NCBI RefSeq assembly: GCF_003313465.1
Contig: NZ_KZ845668.1
Coordinates: forward strand, 152,206-216,205
Source of the DNA: Thermoflavimicrobium daqui
Lineage (GTDB): Bacteria; Bacillota; Bacilli; Thermoactinomycetales; Thermoactinomycetaceae
Reading direction: 5' to 3'
DNA length: 64,000 bases
The position numbers and the translations under genes were made by a program. This document shows, piece by piece, positions 56,185 through 64,000 of this stretch. Position 1 is the first letter of the stretch; every line of letters starts with the position of its first letter. Under the pieces are notes generated by a model. The model did no database searches and was not told the origin of the DNA. It saw only the letters and a list, made by a program, of their open reading frames with translations.

Positions 56185-58155
56185 ATGGAAGAATTTTTAT
56201 CAAGGAAGGTGACTTATTCACGAGGTCGTAGAAAGTACGGTAAACGGGAACGGGACTGGATATGGTGGGTCTTAGGTGGATGTTTAGCTGTGCTTATTGT
56301 AGCTGTTATAAGTATTTTTGTGGTTACTTGGAGTATTGATGCCGTATCAATCGAAAAAATAAATGAAGTTGATTATTCTTCATATGTTTACGATCAAAGT
56401 GGAGCTGAATTAGGTCGATTGGGAGCTGAACAGCAAGAATATCTTCGCTTGGAGGAGATTGAAAAATTAAATCCTGATTTGCCCAAAGCTTTCATTAAAG
56501 TAGAAGATGAGCGTTTTTATGAGCATCGGGGGATAGATTGGGAAGGGATATTGCGAGCGATTTGGTCCAATATCAAAGCTTTTGGTAAGGCGGAAGGAGG
56601 TGGTACGATTACGATGCAAGTCGCCCGCAACGTATTGTTGGAGGATCGTACGAAAAGTTTGACTAGAAAGTTAAAAGAGATGAAAGCTGCTAGGGTTTTA
56701 GAAGAAGCGTATGACAAACGGAAAATTATCGAAACCTATATGAACCAAATTGACTTCGGTTATCAGGTCAAAGGAGTGCAAATGGCTTCTAAAATTTATT
56801 TTGGTAAAGACTTGACTAAACAAAAGCTCGAACCACATGAAATGGCACTTTTGGCAGGATTACCTAAAGCTCCATATGGTTATAACCCTTTTGGGACAGC
56901 TGAGCAGCGAAAGAAGGCACTGAATCGTCGAAATATTGTGCTGATGAAAATGGCAGAAGATACGACTTTTCCAGCCCTAATTACAGCCAAAGAAAAAGAG
57001 CAGTATCAAAAGAAGGACTTGGGGGTTAATAAGAAATACTTAAATAAGTATTTAAGATCAAAGGAATACGGTGCTTATAAGGATTTGGTTCGTAAAGAAA
57101 TGAAAGAACGATTCAATATTAATGAGGATCAAGTGATCAGCGAAGGATATCAAATTTATACTGGGATGAATCCAGTGGCACAGAAAGCTGTAGAACAAGC
57201 TCTGAAGGATGATGCTTTATTTGCCAATAAGGAAAATGAGAAATTAATCAATGCTGGAGTGATGATGATCAATCCACAAAATGGCCTAGTCGAGGCAGTA
57301 GGTGGAGGTAGAAACTATCATGCAGCCAGTAATAATTGGTCTCTACAGCCACTACGGGTCGAATCGGCTATTCAGCCGTTAACTGTATTTGCACCAGCTG
57401 TTCAGCTTAGAAACTTCAATGAATATACTGAACTTTCGTTTGACAATCGCTCTCCTGTTTTGTTTGGTAAAGTAGTATCACGTTCATTGTCGGAACCGAT
57501 GGTCAAATTATTAAAGAGAGATGTAACCATTCAAAAGTCATGGGAATATGGAAAAAGGCTCCAATTACCTGTTACGAAGCTAGATCAGAATGTAACAGCA
57601 ATGAACTTGGGGTATTTGAAGAATGGAACCAGTGTCAAAGATGTTGCTCAAGCTTATACGGTTTTTGCAAACCAAGGAAAGATGGTTCAAGCCCATGCGA
57701 TCGTAAAGGTGTTAGACTATCAAGGAAAAGAGATTAAACCAATTAAAGGAAAAGAAATCGATCAAAATGGAAACCCTATATCTATTTTTACTAAGAAAAC
57801 AGCTTGGGATATAACTCGCATGTTAAAGCATGCTCTTGAAAATAGGCAAGGAACAACTTATCATACTATGAACTTAGTGAATCAATATTCCATAGCAGGG
57901 TATAGTGGCGATTGGATGAGTAAAAGTAGTGGGTGGTTTATCGGGTATACGCCGAGTTTAGTGACTGCGGTGGCGGTTTTTAATGACACAGTGAATAATG
58001 AAACTGGAAAAGCTAAGGTTACAGAGTATAAGATCCCAGAGAAAATTTTTAATCGAGTGATGTTAGATACGTTAAAAGGAAAACGTATAGAATGGTTTCA
58101 AAAACCTGTTGGCATGGAAGATCCAAAACCCTCCAATAGGGGGAAAAGAGGATGA
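56185..58155 (+). CDS. Class A penicillin-binding protein with intact glycosyltransferase but degenerate transpeptidase
   Basis: 656 residues from the ATG at 56185 (an in-frame GTG lies at 56173). Cytosolic basic segment and a membrane span (about 26-48). GT51 domain with catalytic Glu107 in KVEDERFYEHRGID, GGGTITMQVARN, a helix ending ETYMNQIDFG and LPKAPYGYNPF. The transpeptidase domain is recognisable (VMMINPQNGLVEAVGGG, GWFIGYTPSLVTAVAVF). Its catalytic motifs are altered: SxxK is SAIQ (394-397), SxN is SLS (434-436) and KTG is YSG (573-575). It should polymerise glycan but not crosslink. Confidence 0.9.
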   Translation: MEEFLSRKVTYSRGRRKYGKRERDWIWWVLGGCLAVLIVAVISIFVVTWSIDAVSIEKINEVDYSSYVYDQSGAELGRLGAEQQEYLRLEEIEKLNPDLPKAFIKVEDERFYEHRGIDWEGILRAIWSNIKAFGKAEGGGTITMQVARNVLLEDRTKSLTRKLKEMKAARVLEEAYDKRKIIETYMNQIDFGYQVKGVQMASKIYFGKDLTKQKLEPHEMALLAGLPKAPYGYNPFGTAEQRKKALNRRNIVLMKMAEDTTFPALITAKEKEQYQKKDLGVNKKYLNKYLRSKEYGAYKDLVRKEMKERFNINEDQVISEGYQIYTGMNPVAQKAVEQALKDDALFANKENEKLINAGVMMINPQNGLVEAVGGGRNYHAASNNWSLQPLRVESAIQPLTVFAPAVQLRNFNEYTELSFDNRSPVLFGKVVSRSLSEPMVKLLKRDVTIQKSWEYGKRLQLPVTKLDQNVTAMNLGYLKNGTSVKDVAQAYTVFANQGKMVQAHAIVKVLDYQGKEIKPIKGKEIDQNGNPISIFTKKTAWDITRMLKHALENRQGTTYHTMNLVNQYSIAGYSGDWMSKSSGWFIGYTPSLVTAVAVFNDTVNNETGKAKVTEYKIPEKIFNRVMLDTLKGKRIEWFQKPVGMEDPKPSNRGKRG

Positions 58156-58216
58156 CCTTCAGAGAAGATAAAGGAATCCATCCGGATTCCCACTTGTTGG
58201 GAATTGAATACAACAG

Positions 58217-58246
58217 TTGCTTTTACTTAAATAACTGTGTTATAGT
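58217..58246 (+). promoter_or_regulatory. Promoter of SRP RNA
   Basis: -35 TTGCTT (58217-58222), 18-bp spacer, -10 TATAGT (58241-58246), just ahead of the RNA 5' end. Confidence 0.7.
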
Positions 58247-58255
58247 AAAAATACT

Positions 58256-58530
58256 TATCGCGCTAGGTGGGGAGTTGGCCGTGCCCTGTAACCCGCAATC
58301 GGCCTTAGCGGGGCTGAATTCCTTCCCGAGGTTCTTTTTGTGTAAGGTCTGGTTTGTCTTGAAGGCGTTGACGATTGGGTCCTACGCAACGGGTGCTTTC
58401 GAACCGTGTCAGGTCCTGGCGGAAGCAGCACTAAGGGAGATTTCTCGTGTGCCGTAGGGGTGCCTGGTTTGAGCTGGATGGGCAAAGTCCGCTTGGGCAG
58501 ATTGGATCAGAGGTAGGTGCGCGGTAGTAC
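58256..58530 (+). ncRNA. ffs: Signal recognition particle RNA (large Bacillus type, scRNA)
   Basis: About 275 bases. It matches the B. subtilis scRNA in its conserved blocks: GCTAGGTGGGGAG at the 5' end, GAATTCCTTCCCGAGG, TGGGTCCTACGCAACGGG, and the domain IV core GTGTCAGGTCCTGGCGGAAG followed by AGCAGCACTAAG. It ends with CCGTAGGGGTGCCTGG and GTGCGCGGT, which pairs with the 5' ATCGCGC. It contains the Alu-domain portion of spore-former SRP RNAs. dnaX lies downstream, as in Bacillus. The ends are approximate. Confidence 0.95.
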
Positions 58531-58558
58531 CTTAATTTCATACTTTAACACAAAAAGC

Positions 58559-58590
58559 AAAGTCAAGTCGAATACTTGGCTTTTTTTATT
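58559..58590 (+). terminator. Terminator after SRP RNA
   Basis: Stem AAAGTCAAGT/ACTTGGCTTT (58559-58568 and 58574-58583, one G-U) followed by a T-run. Confidence 0.85.
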
Positions 58591-58628
58591 TGCCTAAAAT
58601 GAGAAGTAGATGAATCATGGATCGAATA

Positions 58629-58667
58629 TGCTATTCATCTTTAAATGAAAGGTGAATGCATTTTTTA
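58629..58667 (+). terminator. Orphan terminator downstream of SRP RNA
   Basis: Stem TGCTATTCATCTTT/GAAAGGTGAATGCA (58629-58642 and 58647-58660, one bulge, G-U pairs) followed by TTTTTT. There is no gene between it and the previous terminator. Confidence 0.65.
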
Positions 58668-58795
58668 GCAGTAGTGTTGATGAACCAGAAATAGATAGAG
58701 AGGGAGAAGTATTTTTTGGTCGACCTTATGATGGACACTACTAATTTTTGATCAAAGGGCTAGAAGAGCTCCAAAAGCAATCATCAGTTTTTACC
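58668..58795. other. Gene-poor interval before the DnaA-box array
   Basis: About 130 bp with no convincing gene. One frame reads EPEIDREGEVFFGRPYDGHY before a stop and may be a coding remnant of unknown origin. Confidence 0.4.
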
Positions 58796-58851
58796 TGTGG
58801 ATAACCCTGTGGATAACCCTGTGTATAACTTCTGGATAAATTTGTGGATAA
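58796..58851 (-). promoter_or_regulatory. Phased DnaA-box array upstream of the PAS kinase gene
   Basis: Five head-to-tail boxes on the minus strand start at 58796, 58808, 58820, 58831 and 58843. Four match TTATNCACA exactly and 58831 has one mismatch. Spacing is 12, 12, 11 and 12 bp, close to one helical turn each. The array ends about 290 bp ahead of the kinase gene. Function inferred only. Confidence 0.75.
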
Positions 58852-59142
58852 TTTTCAAAGTTTAGAAGGAACAAGGGATTGAGAGGCGAATAAACAAATA
58901 GGAACAATTTCCTATATAAGTAAAAAAGAAGGATCGTAAAAGGACGGATGAAATGGTTAGGTTTCATCTTTATTAAAGTGATTTGAAATGGAGATGAATT
59001 GATTACCTGATGGTTAGCAAGTTGAAGTGTGATCAAATTGATGGAAGTCATGGGGTTTGCTTCTGATCAACTTAGATAAATTTCCAAGCAAAGAGATGAT
59101 TAATTATCGTTTCAAGGTAAGCGATTGAGTGGTGGTATAAAT

Positions 59143-60285
59143 ATGATGAAAACAAGTCTAGAGATGATGACAGAAACACATCGGAAACAATCGTATCATT
59201 CACCTTCCCTAGATCCAGATACTTCTTATATTCACATGGCTACTCGATTGATTTCTCATATTCAAGTAGGAGTAATGCTCTTAGATGAAGAGAGAAGATT
59301 AATCGAGATCAATCGGATGGCTAGTCAATATTTAGGTTTAGAAAGAACTTCTGTTTTATTTCATCCAATTGAAGAGATTATTTCTTGCTTAAGCCATGAG
59401 CAACCTGACTTTAACCGTTTAGTTTCTTTTTTAACTTCCTCTCTAGAAAAACAAGATCAATTAGAAATCAAATGGATTATGAGAGGAAGAATCAACAAAC
59501 TACTGATCACAGCAACTCCTACAGATCGCTTGGAATGTGATTGTAGAGGCACCTATTTCTTTATCGAAAATGTAACGAAGGTGCGTGCTCTAGAAGAGCA
59601 GGTTCGTTGTAATCAACGATTAGCTACAATAGGACAGATTGCGGCGGGAGCAGCACATGAAATTAGAAACCCACTTACCTCCCTTCGTGGTTTTTTACAA
59701 GTTATTGGGTATCGACTGAAAGAGATTGGTCAAAAAAAAGAACAGGGTTACATCGATATTATGTTAAAAGAGATTAATCGCATTAATCATTTAGTTAGTG
59801 AATTTTTATCATTGAGCAAACCAGATAATGTTAACCTTAAGCCTGTTCGTGTAAGTAAGGTTCTAGGTGAGATTCTGCCAATTATAAAGAGTGAGGCAAT
59901 TTTGCATAATATCGATGTGATGATCCAAACACCTTGTAAGTTGACAAAAGTGATTGCGGATGAAGAATTATTAAAGCAGGTTTTTTTGAATATATGCAAA
60001 AATGGAATTGAAGCAATTGGTGAAGGTGGATTATTAACAATCGGATTCCGTCGTGATGAATCCAATGACTATTTTATCGTTGATATTACAGATACAGGAT
60101 CAGGTATTCCAGAAAGTCTTCGTGATAAAATATTTGAGCCATTTTTTACAACAAAAGAAAATGGTACAGGACTTGGTTTACCGATATGTCAACAAATTAT
60201 TAGAGAAATAGGTGGTGCTATTACTCTAAAAACAGGCTCTTATGGAACGACATTTAGTGTGTATCTTCCTGATACGATGCTATAA
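59143..60285 (+). CDS. Soluble PAS sensor histidine kinase (sporulation-kinase type)
   Basis: 380 residues, no membrane span. ATG at 59143 after GGTGGT; an in-frame TTG at 59125 is possible. PAS domain (about 35-145: IQVGVMLLDEERRLIEINRMA) followed by a DHp domain with phospho-His in GAAHEIRNPLTSLRGFL. HATPase with NICKNGIEAI, DTGSGIP and GTGLGLPIC. The H-box matches KinA/KinB/KinE-type orphan kinases that feed the Spo0F phosphorelay. No response regulator is adjacent, which fits an orphan phosphorelay kinase. A DnaA-box array lies upstream. Confidence 0.85.
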   Translation: MMKTSLEMMTETHRKQSYHSPSLDPDTSYIHMATRLISHIQVGVMLLDEERRLIEINRMASQYLGLERTSVLFHPIEEIISCLSHEQPDFNRLVSFLTSSLEKQDQLEIKWIMRGRINKLLITATPTDRLECDCRGTYFFIENVTKVRALEEQVRCNQRLATIGQIAAGAAHEIRNPLTSLRGFLQVIGYRLKEIGQKKEQGYIDIMLKEINRINHLVSEFLSLSKPDNVNLKPVRVSKVLGEILPIIKSEAILHNIDVMIQTPCKLTKVIADEELLKQVFLNICKNGIEAIGEGGLLTIGFRRDESNDYFIVDITDTGSGIPESLRDKIFEPFFTTKENGTGLGLPICQQIIREIGGAITLKTGSYGTTFSVYLPDTML

Positions 60286-60359
60286 TCTTCATTCTTAAAG
60301 GGATATGAGCTAGTTGACGAATTAGGTTAATGATGAAAAAATTATCAACAAACTGTGTT

Positions 60360-60389
60360 CTCACCTTTATAGGTGAGGTCTTTTTTTTG
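60360..60389 (+). terminator. Terminator after the PAS kinase gene
   Basis: Stem CTCACC/GGTGAG (60360-60365 and 60372-60377) followed by GTC and eight T. Confidence 0.75.
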
Positions 60390-60466
60390 TAAAAATGAGC
60401 ATGAGTATAGTATGATAAGGTAAGTAAATCCTAAGTCCCTAAAAGGGAATAGCTGGAGTGGTAAGT

Positions 60467-62179
60467 GTGTCTTATCAGGCATTATATCGTGTGTGGAGAC
60501 CACAACGATTTGAAGATATTGTCGGACAAGAACATGTCACACAAACCTTAAAGAATGCCTTAAAAGAGGGGCATCTCTCCCATGCCTACTTGTTTAATGG
60601 ACCACGAGGTACGGGGAAAACGAGTGCAGCTAAGATTTTAGCTAAAGCTGTCAATTGTGTTGATGGTCTGAGTCCTGAACCTTGTAATCAGTGTATTGCA
60701 TGTCAACGAATTACAGAAGGTTCATTACTAGATGTTGTTGAAATTGATGCGGCTTCTAATCGGGGTGTAGATGAAATTCGTGATCTGAGAGATAAGGTCA
60801 AATATGCACCGACAGAAGTTCGGTATAAGGTTTATATTATTGATGAAGTTCATATGTTAACCACGGAAGCTTTTAATGCGTTGCTGAAAACCTTAGAAGA
60901 ACCTCCAAGACATGTACTTTTCATTTTAGCGACAACTGAACCCCATAAACTCCCAGCGACGATCCTTTCCCGATGTCAGCGTTTTACTTTTCGGCGTATA
61001 TCCTTTGAGAAGATCGTTCATCATTTAAAAAAAATCTGCGAAGTAAAACAAGTATCTTATACCGAGCAAGCACTATTTGCTATTACAAATGCAGCTGATG
61101 GTGGTATGCGTGATGCACTAAGTCTATTGGATCAAGCATTAGCATTAGGCGGAAACACTATAGAAGAAGAAACAATCTTAAGTATCACTGGCTCTGTATC
61201 AAAACAGACAATATTTACTCTTCTACAAGCGATTGTCCAAAGAAAGGCTGCTGAAGCATTAAATTATTTGGATGATTTGATAACACAAGGTGTAGAAGCG
61301 GAAAGAATTATGCAAGATTTGACTTATGCTTGTCGTGATCTTTTACTGATTAAGAGTGCACCTCAGTTAGAAAAAAACCAAGGCTTAATTGAACTTACTG
61401 AAAGTAATCATGAATTAATTGAGCAATGTACAATTCAACAGTTAACTGAAATGCTAGATATCTTCATTCATTATCAGCAACAGATGAAGTTTGTAGCCCA
61501 TCACCGTATTTTACTTGAGGTGGTTATTGTTCGTTTGTGTCAGTTATCTGTAACTGCTGATTACCGCGAAAATCCGCAAATGAAGCAATTAGAGGAGGAG
61601 ATCGCAAAATTAAAGTTAACTATTACAGATCTAAAGAAAAGTCTTGAACAAAAGCGTTCTCCAGCATCTAATACCTCTGAAGTCGGAAAATCGAAAGTAT
61701 CGGCATTAGTATCTCCATCACCAGCACCAAGTATGATACAGAGTGATTGGTTAAAGCAAGCTTCCGAAGACCAACTGTTAAGAGTCAAAAAGGCTTGGGG
61801 AGATATTCTTCAGCTTGTCAAAAAGGAACGAGTGACTGTACATGCTTGGCTAATCGATGGAGAGCCTGTTGCTGCCTCCGATCAGGTGATTTTGGTGGCG
61901 TTTCAGACCAAGATTCATCGAAATACGATTGAGAAGTCTGAGATGAAGTCAATGGTAGAAAAGATGATTGCCCAAGTATTAGGATCTTCATATCGATTGC
62001 AGACAATGATGGTGGATGAATGGAAACAAATACAAAAAGAAGTAGAGCCTAAAGCAAAATTACCCTCTTCATCTTCTGAGGATGTGTATAAAAAAACAGA
62101 CCATGTTAAGGCAGAAGATGATATAGTAAAAAGAGCAGTCAAATTGTTTGGTGAAGAATTAGTCGAGATTTATGAGTGA
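60467..62179 (+). CDS. dnaX: DNA polymerase III subunits gamma and tau
   Basis: Clamp-loader ATPase. GTG at 60467 with TGGAG eight bases upstream gives MSYQALYRVWRPQRFEDIVG, the family N-terminus; GTG 60458 would add three residues. 570 residues: Walker A GPRGTGKTSAAK, zinc cysteines in CxxxxxxxxCNQCIAC, Walker B YIIDEVHML, sensor 1 LATTEPHKLP and arginine finger ILSRCQRF. The C-terminal tau region is low in conservation. It is followed at 19 bp by ebfC, then recR, the conserved order. Confidence 0.96.
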   Translation: MSYQALYRVWRPQRFEDIVGQEHVTQTLKNALKEGHLSHAYLFNGPRGTGKTSAAKILAKAVNCVDGLSPEPCNQCIACQRITEGSLLDVVEIDAASNRGVDEIRDLRDKVKYAPTEVRYKVYIIDEVHMLTTEAFNALLKTLEEPPRHVLFILATTEPHKLPATILSRCQRFTFRRISFEKIVHHLKKICEVKQVSYTEQALFAITNAADGGMRDALSLLDQALALGGNTIEEETILSITGSVSKQTIFTLLQAIVQRKAAEALNYLDDLITQGVEAERIMQDLTYACRDLLLIKSAPQLEKNQGLIELTESNHELIEQCTIQQLTEMLDIFIHYQQQMKFVAHHRILLEVVIVRLCQLSVTADYRENPQMKQLEEEIAKLKLTITDLKKSLEQKRSPASNTSEVGKSKVSALVSPSPAPSMIQSDWLKQASEDQLLRVKKAWGDILQLVKKERVTVHAWLIDGEPVAASDQVILVAFQTKIHRNTIEKSEMKSMVEKMIAQVLGSSYRLQTMMVDEWKQIQKEVEPKAKLPSSSSEDVYKKTDHVKAEDDIVKRAVKLFGEELVEIYE

Positions 62180-62198
62180 ACTAAAGGAGTGATTAGAT

Positions 62199-62510
62199 AT
62201 GCGTAACATGAACCAAATGATGAAACAAGTAAAAAAGATGCAACAAGAAATGGCGAAAGCTCAACAAGAACTAGAAAAAAAAGAAGTAGTAGGTACAGCC
62301 GGTGGTGGGGTCGTCAAAGTAACGATGAATGGACATAAACAACTGGTTAGTATTGAGATTTCTCCTGATGTAGTCGATGCAGATGATGTAGAGATGTTAC
62401 AGGATTTAGTAATGGCTGCATTTAATGAGGCAATGAAAAAGGTAGATGAAATGGTATCTAATGACTTAGGTAAATTTACATCTGGCCTAAATATTCCTGG
62501 TCTTTTCTAA
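62199..62510 (+). CDS. yaaK: Nucleoid-associated protein YbaB/EbfC
   Basis: 103 residues: [20 protein letters not shown] helix, [18 protein letters not shown] sheet and [20 protein letters not shown] helix, ending GLNIPGLF. Small dimeric DNA-binding protein. ATG behind AAAGGAG. Middle gene of dnaX-yaaK-recR. Confidence 0.95.
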   Translation: MRNMNQMMKQVKKMQQEMAKAQQELEKKEVVGTAGGGVVKVTMNGHKQLVSIEISPDVVDADDVEMLQDLVMAAFNEAMKKVDEMVSNDLGKFTSGLNIPGLF

Positions 62511-62534
62511 AGTATATAATGGGAGTGTCTACAA

Positions 62535-63134
62535 GTGTATGTGCCAGAGCCGATATCAAAGCTGATTGATGGTTTTATGAGGTTGCCGGGCATTGGTCCA
62601 AAAACGGCCCAACGCTTGGCTTTCTTTGTACTTGGGATGGAAGAAGATGATGTGCTTGATTTAGCCAAAGCACTTGTTCGAGCAAAGAGGGATCTCAGTA
62701 CGTGTTCGGTTTGTGCGAATATTACAGATCAAGACCCATGCCATATCTGTGTAGATAAAAGAAGAGATCGCTCCATAATTTGTGTTGTCCAAGATCCACG
62801 GGATTTAATGGCAATGGAACGTACGCGTGAATACAATGGTCTTTATCATGTCTTACATGGAGCGATTTCTCCAATGGAAGGTGTAGGTCCCGACGACCTA
62901 AAAATTCCTGATTTACTCAGACGCCTAGGAGATGAGACGGTCAAAGAGCTTATTTTAGCAACAAACCCGAATATTGAAGGAGAAGCTACTGCTATGTATC
63001 TTTCTAAATTGGTTAAGCCATTTGGAATCCAAGTAACTCGGATTGCTCATGGAATGCCGGTTGGTGGTGACATCGAATTTATTGATGAAGTTACACTAAC
63101 CAAAGCTTTAGAAGGTAGGCGTGAGCTCTCATAG
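62535..63134 (+). CDS. recR: Recombination mediator RecR
   Basis: 199 residues from GTG at 62535. HhH motif ([20 protein letters not shown]), C4 zinc motif [16 protein letters not shown], and a Toprim domain ([14 protein letters not shown] to [14 protein letters not shown]). It works with RecF, encoded near the other end of the window, and RecO in gap repair. A terminator follows. Confidence 0.96.
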   Translation: MYVPEPISKLIDGFMRLPGIGPKTAQRLAFFVLGMEEDDVLDLAKALVRAKRDLSTCSVCANITDQDPCHICVDKRRDRSIICVVQDPRDLMAMERTREYNGLYHVLHGAISPMEGVGPDDLKIPDLLRRLGDETVKELILATNPNIEGEATAMYLSKLVKPFGIQVTRIAHGMPVGGDIEFIDEVTLTKALEGRRELS

Positions 63135-63137
63135 ATG

Positions 63138-63165
63138 AAGCGGCCACTTATGGTCGCTTTTTTTG
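63138..63165 (+). terminator. Terminator after recR
   Basis: Stem AGCGGCCA/TGGTCGCT (63139-63146 and 63151-63158, one G-U) followed by seven T. Confidence 0.85.
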
Positions 63166-63238
63166 TTGTTCTAATTATTATTCTTATCTCATAAAACTGA
63201 TATAGCTTGTATTAGTTTGTAGGTGGAGGGGATTTTAC

Positions 63239-63514
63239 TTGACAATAGATATGAAGTGGTGGTTTATTATTGGACTAGTTGGGATTGTTTTTTTTATGAT
63301 TATGAATCGCTCGATCAAGCAGCCTCTCAAGTGGATGGGTTATAGTATTTTATACACAATTGTGGGAGCTATTGTCCTCTTTATCATCAATTTACTTGGA
63401 CAGTATATTCAACTACATATACCGATTAATCCGATTACTGCCCTAATCACTGGTGGACTAGGTCTTCCGGGTATCTTATGTTTAATTGCTGTAAAATGGT
63501 TTATCATCGGATAA
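63239..63514 (+). CDS. bofA: Pro-sigma-K processing inhibitor BofA
   Basis: 91 residues from TTG at 63239 behind GGTGGAGGG. Two to three hydrophobic spans and the PF07441 signature near the end: IPINPITALITGGLGLPGIL. In Bacillus, BofA with SpoIVFA holds the SpoIVFB protease inactive in the outer forespore membrane. Position between recR and the rRNA operon is the conserved one. It marks the organism as a spore former. Confidence 0.9.
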   Translation: MTIDMKWWFIIGLVGIVFFMIMNRSIKQPLKWMGYSILYTIVGAIVLFIINLLGQYIQLHIPINPITALITGGLGLPGILCLIAVKWFIIG

Positions 63515-63555
63515 TAGAAAATCTAGATTCAAACCAGAAAATCTTAAAAAAGGTG

Positions 63556-63584
63556 TTGACACCTATTTATATGTGTGTTAAATT
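63556..63584 (+). promoter_or_regulatory. rRNA operon promoter
   Basis: -35 TTGACA (63556-63561) and -10 TTAAAT or TAAATT (63578-63584) with a 16-17 bp spacer. The leader downstream has a CCGC/GCGG stem and the box-A-like segment GTTCCTTGAAAACTAAAG (about 63626-63643). Confidence 0.8.
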
Positions 63585-63744
63585 ATTAAATGTCGCCGCA
63601 AGAAAGCGGTGAAACAACAGAAAGTGTTCCTTGAAAACTAAAGAGTGAACATGACTCGTTAATTCTGATGAGCAATCAAACTAGTAGCGGTAGCCCTAGA
63701 ATCGTAGATTTCGGGACAAGAAGTACTAAGCTATCGCTAAGAAC

Positions 63745-64000
<256 letters not shown>

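Noticed and set aside
58152..58457. 101-codon open frame after the PBP gene
   Set aside because: It overlaps the SRP RNA, whose conserved sequence explains the region; the peptide has no family features.
60467..62179. Programmed frameshift in dnaX producing gamma
   Set aside because: No A-rich slippery heptamer with a following stem was noticed in the region where gamma would end; full-length tau only is assumed, as in Bacillus.

Overview
The window is the chromosomal replication-origin region of a low-GC, endospore-forming Gram-positive bacterium of the order Bacillales. This rests on the gene order (mnmG-mnmE-jag-yidC-yidD-rnpA-rpmH / oriC / dnaA-dnaN-rlbA-recF-remB-gyrB-gyrA, then guaB-dacA-pdxS-pdxT-serS, then tadA, SRP RNA-dnaX-ebfC-recR-bofA-16S rRNA), on sporulation genes (SpoIIIJ-type YidC, BofA), on a serS T-box and on the 16S 5' end. 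The order matches the Bacillus subtilis origin region, but with islands inserted. Family-level placement is uncertain; Thermoactinomycetaceae is a guess. TTG starts are frequent (yidC, jag, rnpA, recF, gyrB, probably gyrA, bofA), so several starts were chosen from ribosome-binding sites and family alignment.

Layout. 1-5220: minus-strand tRNA-modification, membrane-insertion and RNase P/L34 genes, with a structured leader in front of rpmH. 5220-7490: bipartite oriC around dnaA, with about 16 DnaA boxes and a DnaA-trio unwinding element before dnaN. 7491-17849: replication, topoisomerase, GMP-synthesis and cell-wall genes. 18208-24287: first insertion, a two-component system divergent from a BcrA-type peptide-resistance ABC transporter, plus a second D-Ala-D-Ala carboxypeptidase. 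24384-30151: vitamin B6 block (MocR-type regulator, pdxK, pdxS, pdxT) and T-box-controlled serS. 30297-51328: large accessory region with tRNA-Ser(UGA), a gene-poor DnaA-box cluster, decayed and intact Ser/Thr kinases, asnB, a rearranged Lia-type envelope-stress locus, a MarR-EmrA-EmrA-MFS operon, a TetR-YhgE pair and the znu/zur zinc-uptake operon. 51517-53415: tadA, tRNA-Ser(CGA) and a strip of broken genes (toxin tail with an apparent immunity gene, ABC permease, isochorismatase). 53563-64000: mltG, an SDR, an unusual class A PBP, SRP RNA, a phased DnaA-box array, a PAS kinase, dnaX-ebfC-recR, bofA and the start of an rRNA operon.

The observations most worth a second look are: (1) DnaA-box arrays outside oriC, with box pairs exactly 11 bp apart at 30790-31653 and a five-box array at 58796-58851 upstream of a sporulation-type kinase; (2) a class A penicillin-binding protein whose glycosyltransferase motifs look intact while all three transpeptidase motifs are lost; (3) a LiaF-like membrane domain fused to the back half of a LiaR-like regulator, with the kinase missing; (4) an rpmH leader predicted to hide the Shine-Dalgarno sequence in a three-way junction; (5) a hairpin between the Shine-Dalgarno sequence and start codon of znuB; (6) a dispersed repeat of about 60 bp present three times.
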